Translations under genes and position numbers: made by a program
Assembly: GCA_050698355.1 (NCBI GenBank)
Contig: JBOHBN010000312.1
Location: forward strand, 1 to 10,753
Direction of reading: 5' to 3'
DNA length: 10,753 nucleotides
From: JBOHBN01 sp050698355
GTDB lineage: Bacteria; Actinomycetota; Actinomycetes; Streptosporangiales; WHST01
In this document: one piece after another, positions 6,290 through 10,753 of the stretch
Layout: each line of letters starts with the position of its first letter
Numbering within the stretch: position 1 is the first letter of the stretch
The notes under the pieces: generated by a model
The model's input: only the letters and a program-made list of their open reading frames with translations
Databases searched by the model: none
Told to the model about the DNA's origin: nothing

Positions 6290-6370
6290 CAAGGTCCGTT
6301 CAAGATCCGCTTTTTGTGGCCGACAAGTGCCCGATCGGGCACATTCTGCCCGGAAAACTCGGATCTTGCG
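6290..6370. terminator. Bidirectional terminator region with nested palindromes between convergent genes
   Basis: An outer 9-bp inverted repeat, CAAGATCCG (6301-6309) with CGGATCTTG (6360-6368), encloses a perfect 16-bp palindrome, GTGCCCGATCGGGCAC (6327-6342). An overlapping alternative hairpin, CGGGCA-CATTC-TGCCCG (6336-6352), shares an arm with the palindrome, so the two cannot form together. The outer repeat starts 11 nt after the stop of the EF-G2 gene and ends 2 nt from the stop of the acetyltransferase gene. There is a T5 run at 6311-6315 but no T-tract directly after either inner hairpin on the plus strand. Stem-loops without U-tails are common terminators in high-GC actinobacteria, which makes this the likeliest role. 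Confidence 0.55.
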
Positions 6371-8854
6371 TCAGGACGCTGGCGCGAGCCTGCGCGGGCC
6401 GGGCGCGACGCGCGCCGTCGCCGGGCCGACCCGCGCGCTCGCCGCCGCGACCGCGAGCCCGGTCGGAGCGGCAAGTACGGGAGCGAGCCGCAGCTCGAGG
6501 AGCTCGGGAACGTCGTCGGCGAGCCGGGCCACGCGCAGCAGCAGGTCCTCCAGAGCGCCCGTGTCCACCGGCTCCGCGCCGCGGTGCCCGGCGAGCAGCG
6601 GGTAGGCCCGCGGCGCGCGTACCAGCTCCGCCGCCTGCCTGTCGGTGAGCGGCAACGCCCGGTACGCGCGGTCGCCGAGCAGCTCCGTCGCGACCCCGGC
6701 GATGCCGAAGCTCACCAGAGCGCCGAACGACGGGTCATCGACAACGCCGACCTCACAGGCCACCGCGTCCGCGGGCCCGCCGCCGGCCGCGTCCCGGTCG
6801 GCGAGCGGCCCGATCGCGTACGCCGCCAGCAGCTCGCGCAGCTCAGCGTCGCCGAGCGAGCGACCCTCGGGCACCTCCTCAAGCGCGGTCGCTACCACCC
6901 GCCGCGCGGCTTCGGGGTCGATGTCATCCAGCTCCGGCAGCCGCCCGGCCGGCCTGCCGAGCCACCGTGCGTACTGCCAGGCGCGGGAGAGCGCGAGCAC
7001 CGCACGCTCGGGTGAGGGGTACGACGGCACCGAGCCGCGCTGCACCTCGCCGTTGTCGCCGAGCTGCCGCATCGCGCGCGGGACGCCCTCGGCGCCGAGG
7101 AACGTCGACACCACCGGCTTGTCCGAGTCCTTCGCCGCCGCCGCGATCGCCCGGGCGTACCGCGCGTTGGCGGTCGCCAGCGGCGGCACGAACACGGCCA
7201 CGACCGCGTCCACGTCCTCGCTCGCCACCGCGTCGCGCAGCGCGTCGGCGAACCGCTCCGGGCTGCCCTCGGGCCCGATGTCGACCATGCTGGCCGGCTC
7301 CAGGCCCGCGGCCACGCAGGCATCCGTGACGAGGACGCCGAGCGCCGACGAGTTGCCGACCACGCCGACCCGCGACCCGCCCGGCAGCGGCTGGTACGCG
7401 AGCAGCTGGGCGACGTCGAACATCTGGGCGAGGGTGTCGACGCGGATCACGCCGGACGCCTCGAACAGCGCCTGCACGCTCTGGTCGGTCAGGTCCGCCG
7501 CGCGCCCGGCGAGCGCGGGCTTCACCCCGTAGCGCCCGCCCTTCACCGCCACCACCGGCTTGTCCCGCGCGAGCCTGCGCGCCAGCCGCGCGAACCTGCG
7601 CGGGTTGCCGAAGCTCTCCAGGTACAGGAGCACGACGTCGGTGTGCGGGTCGGTCGTCCAGTACTGCAGCAGGTCGTTGCCGCTCACGTCGGCGCGGTTG
7701 CCGGCGGAGACGAAGGTGGAGACGCCGAGGCCGCGGCTCCGCGCGTCGGTGAGGATCGCCGTGCCGAGCGCACCGGACTGGCAGAAGAACCCGAGCCTGC
7801 CCGGTGCCGGCGGGTCGGTCGCGAGTGTCGCGTTCAACCGTACGGCCGGGTCGGTGTTGACCAGGCCAAGGGCGTTCGGCCCCACCACGCGCATCCCGTG
7901 CCGCCGCGCGACCCGTACGAGCTCGCGCTCGGCGTTCCCACCGGCCTCGTCCCGCTCGCCGAAACCGCTCGAGACCACGACCAGTCCCCGCACCTGCTTG
8001 CGGCCGCACTGCCTGGCGACCTCCACCACGGCGTCGGCGGGCACCGCCAGCACGGCCAGGTCCACGTCGACCGGCAGCTCCTCCACGCTCGCGTACGCGG
8101 GGACGCCGAGGACACTGCGCGCGGTCGGGTGCACCGGGTACACCGCGGCGGCGGGACGGTAGGTGAGCAGGTTGCGCAGCACGACATGGCCGACCTTGCC
8201 GGGGTCACTGCTGGCACCGACCACGGCGACGGTCCGCGGCGTGAGGATGCGCTCGAGCGACCGCGCCTCCGCCCGCTGCGCCCGCTCGTGCGCCACTGCC
8301 AGCGAGGTGTCGGTCTGCGCGATCGGGAACTCCAGCCGCGCGACGCTGCCCTCGTACGACCTGGACGCCTGGTAGCCGGCGTCCAGGAACACCCGCACCA
8401 TCCGGTGATTCTCCGCGAGGACGTCCGCGACGAACGTCGTGATGCCGCGTTCCCGGCCCGCCGCCGCGACGTGTTCCAGCAGCACGGTGCCGAGTCCCCG
8501 TCCCTGGTGGGCGTCCTCGACGAGGAACGCCACCTCGGCGGTGCCGGACGAGCCGCTCTCCCGGTCGTACCTCGCCACGGCGATCAGGTCGTCACCGAGC
8601 AGGACCACGAGCGCTACCCGGTCGACGTAGTCGACATGCGTGAAGCGGTACAGCTCACGCTCCGACAGCACGGGGCGGGGCGAGAAGAACCGCATGTACC
8701 GGCTGCTCTCCGACGTACGTGCGTACATCGCTTCGAGCGCGCCCACGTCCTCCGGGACGACCGGGCGCAGGTGCACGGTGCCGCCGTCGGCGACGACGAC
8801 GTCGGCCTCCCACTCCCGCGGGTAGCTTCCAGTGCCCTCCTCGCCGACACCCAT
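6371..8854 (-). CDS. pat: GNAT protein lysine acetyltransferase fused to a degenerate NDP-forming acyl-CoA synthetase
   Basis: This is an 827-residue fusion. The N-terminal GNAT domain (about 17-180) has the acetyl-CoA loop QGRGLG (117-122). A CoA-binding domain follows (VVGASSDPGKVG, 211-222), then succinyl-CoA-ligase-like domains (CQSGALGTAI, about 358-367; SAGNRADVSGNDLLQYW, 383-399) and a C-terminal ATP-grasp remnant. The GNAT-first order matches actinobacterial Pat enzymes such as S. lividans PatA and is the reverse of enterobacterial Pat. These enzymes acetylate the active-site lysine of acyl-CoA synthetases. No SHTGALAG-type phosphohistidine motif is seen (about 440-460 reads KGGRYGVKPALAGRAADL), so the synthetase part is probably a sensor. 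The ATP-grasp core seems deleted between LLAAYAI (675-681) and VVDDPSFG (704-711). The frame opens at 9253, but ATG at 8854 (MGVGEEGTGSYPREWEADV) is the family-typical start, 4 nt after the acuC stop. Confidence 0.9.
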   Translation of the reverse strand: MGVGEEGTGSYPREWEADVVVADGGTVHLRPVVPEDVGALEAMYARTSESSRYMRFFSPRPVLSERELYRFTHVDYVDRVALVVLLGDDLIAVARYDRESGSSGTAEVAFLVEDAHQGRGLGTVLLEHVAAAGRERGITTFVADVLAENHRMVRVFLDAGYQASRSYEGSVARLEFPIAQTDTSLAVAHERAQRAEARSLERILTPRTVAVVGASSDPGKVGHVVLRNLLTYRPAAAVYPVHPTARSVLGVPAYASVEELPVDVDLAVLAVPADAVVEVARQCGRKQVRGLVVVSSGFGERDEAGGNAERELVRVARRHGMRVVGPNALGLVNTDPAVRLNATLATDPPAPGRLGFFCQSGALGTAILTDARSRGLGVSTFVSAGNRADVSGNDLLQYWTTDPHTDVVLLYLESFGNPRRFARLARRLARDKPVVAVKGGRYGVKPALAGRAADLTDQSVQALFEASGVIRVDTLAQMFDVAQLLAYQPLPGGSRVGVVGNSSALGVLVTDACVAAGLEPASMVDIGPEGSPERFADALRDAVASEDVDAVVAVFVPPLATANARYARAIAAAAKDSDKPVVSTFLGAEGVPRAMRQLGDNGEVQRGSVPSYPSPERAVLALSRAWQYARWLGRPAGRLPELDDIDPEAARRVVATALEEVPEGRSLGDAELRELLAAYAIGPLADRDAAGGGPADAVACEVGVVDDPSFGALVSFGIAGVATELLGDRAYRALPLTDRQAAELVRAPRAYPLLAGHRGAEPVDTGALEDLLLRVARLADDVPELLELRLAPVLAAPTGLAVAAASARVGPATARVAPGPRRLAPAS

Positions 8855-8858
8855 CGGC

Positions 8859-10064
8859 TCAGTCCCGCGGGTCGAACGGGTCGAGGCCGAGGAGCGGGAA
8901 GCAGGCGTCCCTGCTCGCAGCCACCGCCTTGTCGAGCGGCGTGTCGCGCTGGCCGTCCCACGGCGCACCGACGGACAGCTCGCCCTCGCCCATCGTGGCC
9001 GGCGGTTCCCGCCGCGCCGGGCCGGGATCGAGCGCGGCCGGAAGCCGTACGCGCTCTCGCACGTATGCGGCCCACGCGTCCGGCACCGGCGTGGACGGCT
9101 GGACGGGGCGCCCCGCCGCCTCCGCGATGAGGTGCGTCCACGCGCGCGGCACGGTGCGGACGAGCCCGTACCCGCCGCCGCCGGTCGCCACCCACCTGCC
9201 GCCGCACAGCTCGTGCGCGAGGCCGTGCAGCAGCCGGTACGACTCCCGCTCACCGTCGACGGTCAGTCCGAGGTCGGCGAGCGGATCGTCGCGGTGGTTG
9301 TCGCAGCCGCACTGGGTGACGAGGATCTCCGGCTGGAAGGCCCGCAACGCTCCGGGCACGATCGCATGGAACGCGCGCAGCCAGCCCGCGTCGCCCGTAC
9401 GGGGTGGCAGCGCGACGTTGACCGCGCTGCCGACACCGTCGCCGACGCCGGTCTCCGCGGCGAACCCGGTGCCGGGAAACAACGTCAGCGGCGACTCGTG
9501 CATGCTGATGGTCAGCACGCGTGGATCGTCGTAGAACGCCGCCTGCACGCCGTCACCGTGGTGCACGTCGACGTCGACGTACGCGACGCGGCGGGTACCG
9601 TTCGCGAGCAGCCAGGAGATCGCGATGGCGACGTCGTTGTAGACACAGAACCCGGACGCGTAGTCGGCCATCGCGTGATGCAGGCCGCCGGCGACGTTCA
9701 CGGCGTGCTGCGCGGCACCGGACCACACCTGCCGCGCGGCCTCCACCGAGCCGCCCGCGATGAGCGCGGCGGCCTCGTGCATGCCCTCGAACACCGGGTC
9801 GTCCGGCGTGCCGAGCCCGTGTCCTGGCTGCGGCTCGTCGGCCGCGCGGCGCACCGCGTCGATGTAGCCGTGCGTGTGCACCGTGCCGAGCGTCGCCTCG
9901 TCCGCGGACCCCGGCTCGATCACCCGCACGGGCGCGACGAGCAGGTCGAGCTCCCGAGCCAGCCGCATCGTCAGGTCGAGGCGTACCGGGTGCATCGGGT
10001 GGTTCCCCCCGAGTGTGTAGCGAAGGTAATCGTCGGACCAGACGACCGCCACCGACTCGCTCAC
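8859..10064 (-). CDS. acuC: AcuC-type class I deacetylase
   Basis: AcuC belongs to the zinc-dependent class I histone deacetylase superfamily and removes acetyl groups from protein lysines; in Bacillus it reactivates acetyl-CoA synthetase. The 401-residue protein carries the expected active site: HH at 129-130 in GGLHHAM, CVYNDVAIAI (140-149), the zinc ligands D166 and H168 in VDVDVHHGDGV, D255 in QCGCDNHRDDPL, and the catalytic-type Tyr299 in GGGGYG. All key residues are present, so it should be active. The start is GTG at 10064, giving MSESVAVVWSDDYL, in line with homologues. No Shine-Dalgarno is seen. The 24 nt between the upstream gene and this start contain TAGCGT 7 nt before GTG, so a leaderless internal start is possible. 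The next gene begins 4 nt after its stop, so deacetylase and acetyltransferase are almost certainly co-transcribed. Confidence 0.93.
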   Translation of the reverse strand: MSESVAVVWSDDYLRYTLGGNHPMHPVRLDLTMRLARELDLLVAPVRVIEPGSADEATLGTVHTHGYIDAVRRAADEPQPGHGLGTPDDPVFEGMHEAAALIAGGSVEAARQVWSGAAQHAVNVAGGLHHAMADYASGFCVYNDVAIAISWLLANGTRRVAYVDVDVHHGDGVQAAFYDDPRVLTISMHESPLTLFPGTGFAAETGVGDGVGSAVNVALPPRTGDAGWLRAFHAIVPGALRAFQPEILVTQCGCDNHRDDPLADLGLTVDGERESYRLLHGLAHELCGGRWVATGGGGYGLVRTVPRAWTHLIAEAAGRPVQPSTPVPDAWAAYVRERVRLPAALDPGPARREPPATMGEGELSVGAPWDGQRDTPLDKAVAASRDACFPLLGLDPFDPRD

Positions 10065-10082
10065 GGGTACGACGCTACCCGT
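10063..10082 (-). promoter_or_regulatory. Hairpin and possible leaderless promoter at the acuC start
   Basis: ACGGGTA (10063-10069) pairs with TACCCGT (10076-10082) around a 6-nt loop, and the stem covers part of the GTG start codon (10062-10064). The same stretch holds minus-strand TAGCGT (10072-10077), a TAnnnT-type -10 ending 7 nt before GTG, as in leaderless actinobacterial transcripts. No good -35 is present. The two readings, start-codon hairpin or leaderless promoter, are alternatives. Confidence 0.3.
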
Positions 10083-10088
10083 TTACAC

Positions 10089-10697
10089 TCACGCCCCTTC
10101 GAGCAGCTTGCGCAACCGGTTCCACTTGCGCGGCTGGGCGGTCAGCTGGCCGAGCACTACCGTGCCGCGTACCCGGATCACGGGGGCGTCGGGCGAGGAC
10201 GGCGGTGGCAGCTTGTTCTTCCGCTCGCCCAGGATCGTCGGGCCGTCCATCCGTACGTCGACACCTTCGGGGAAGGTCAGCTCGACGCTGCCGAGCACCG
10301 AGTCGGCCTGGATGACCACCTCGCCGCGGGGCACGATCGCGTCGGTGAAGTCGATCTTCACCTCGCCGAGCACGGCACGCGCGTGCAGGGTCGGCGGGCA
10401 CACGAACCGCCCGGAGAGCTTGTTGCTGGCAAGCACCGCCGAGACATCTCGGTCGATCTCCCGCGCACCTCCCGGCGCCGGCGCCGGGGTGGACGAGGCG
10501 CTCGCGGGCGAGGGCAGGTCCGAGGTCATCGGAGCGAGATCGCCGTACGTCCTGGCCTTGTACGTCAGGTCGAGCCGCTCCTCCAGCTCCGCCAGCGTCA
10601 GCCGACCGTCGCCCGCGGCCTCGCGGAGGGTCTCGGCGACGCCGTCGCGGTCCCTGTCGGAGGGGCGGACGACCGCGCGATCGGGCAGGTCGGCCAT
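10089..10697 (-). CDS. DUF1707 protein with C-terminal LiaF-like beta-repeat domain
   Basis: This is a 202-residue protein. The N-terminal DUF1707 (SHOCT-like) domain covers about residues 11-62: RPSDRDRDGVAETLREA, GRLTLAELEERL, then ARTYGDLAPMTSDLP. A Pro/Ala/Ser linker follows (63-79). The C-terminal half (about 84-187) resembles the DUF2154/LiaF-like cell-envelope stress domain, with repeated beta-rich units such as VLGEVKIDF, VLGSVELTFPEG and VVLGQLTA that suggest a small beta-helix. No membrane segment or signal peptide is seen, so it is probably cytoplasmic. Such proteins are common in actinobacteria and their exact role is not known. It is first in a possible operon with acuC and pat (24-nt gap to acuC). 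ATG at 10697 has no Shine-Dalgarno, but TACGCT lies 7 nt upstream, which fits leaderless translation. Confidence 0.88.
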   Translation of the reverse strand: MADLPDRAVVRPSDRDRDGVAETLREAAGDGRLTLAELEERLDLTYKARTYGDLAPMTSDLPSPASASSTPAPAPGGAREIDRDVSAVLASNKLSGRFVCPPTLHARAVLGEVKIDFTDAIVPRGEVVIQADSVLGSVELTFPEGVDVRMDGPTILGERKNKLPPPSSPDAPVIRVRGTVVLGQLTAQPRKWNRLRKLLEGA

Positions 10698-10753
10698 GTG
10701 CGTAAGCGTACCGGCACTGTCGCCCGTGTCCCCGTAGCTTGTCAGTATCTCAG
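10698..10753 (-). promoter_or_regulatory. Upstream region of the DUF1707 gene with a possible leaderless -10 element
   Basis: On the minus strand TACGCT (10705-10710) lies 7 nt before the ATG at 10697 and matches the TAnnnT -10 pattern. No purine-rich ribosome binding site is present between it and the start codon. No clear -35 is visible, and the window ends at 10753. No gene is seen in this stretch. Confidence 0.35.

Noticed and set aside
3989..6292. 767-codon open frame on the minus strand opposite the EF-G2 gene
   Set aside because: It is antisense to a clear translational GTPase and its translation is Asp/Arg/Leu/Gly-rich without any recognisable domain; such frames arise from third-position GC bias.
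4531..6648. 705-codon plus-strand frame overlapping the EF-G2 gene
   Set aside because: The Arg/Ala/Pro-rich translation is a frame-shifted reading of the GTPase gene and has no family signature.
7643..9130. 495-codon plus-strand frame opposite the acetyltransferase and acuC
   Set aside because: Its translation is Arg/His/Val-rich with no domain, and both opposing genes are well supported.
8855..9253. Upstream extension of the acetyltransferase to 9253
   Set aside because: The extension is an out-of-frame reading of the acuC 3' end; homologues begin near the YPREWEADV segment, which fits ATG at 8854.

Overview
The window is high-GC, gene-dense chromosomal DNA from an actinobacterium. The strongest evidence is the phosphatidylinositol/PIM gene order pgsA-patA-pimA, which is confined to that phylum. 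An actinobacterial EF-G-like protein, a GNAT-first protein acetyltransferase and a DUF1707 protein agree with this. I cannot name a genus. No rRNA, tRNA, CRISPR array, prophage or intact IS transposase is visible.

Layout. Positions 1-543 (minus) hold the 5' part of a small multi-pass membrane protein that runs off the window. Positions 544-694 are intergenic and mostly filled by a TA-flanked element with 15-bp terminal inverted repeats (579-671), which looks like a MITE. Positions 695-3874 (minus) are a tightly coupled operon read pgsA -> patA -> pimA -> LemA-like membrane protein, with junctions TGATG, TGATG and GTGA. Positions 3875-4123 are a divergent intergenic region with a 10-bp inverted repeat spaced 40 bp centre to centre. 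Positions 4124-6289 (plus) encode an EF-G2-type translational GTPase with altered switch residues. Positions 6290-6370 separate convergent genes and hold nested palindromes that probably act as a bidirectional terminator. Positions 6371-10697 (minus) form a second cluster read DUF1707 protein -> acuC -> pat.

How the genes work together. The first operon makes phosphatidylinositol phosphate from CDP-diacylglycerol (PgsA), adds the first mannose to PI (PimA) and acylates that mannose (PatA); these are the opening steps of phosphatidylinositol mannoside synthesis at the inner face of the membrane. The second cluster pairs a protein lysine acetyltransferase with an AcuC-type deacetylase, the expected on/off pair for acyl-CoA synthetases. 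The EF-G2 protein is probably not a housekeeping translocase.

Most of this is ordinary core genome. The points most worth a second look are the MITE-like element just upstream of a ribosome binding site, the apparent internal deletion of the ATP-grasp core in the acetyltransferase, the divergent inverted repeat, and the convergent palindrome cluster. I do not see an undescribed multi-gene system here.
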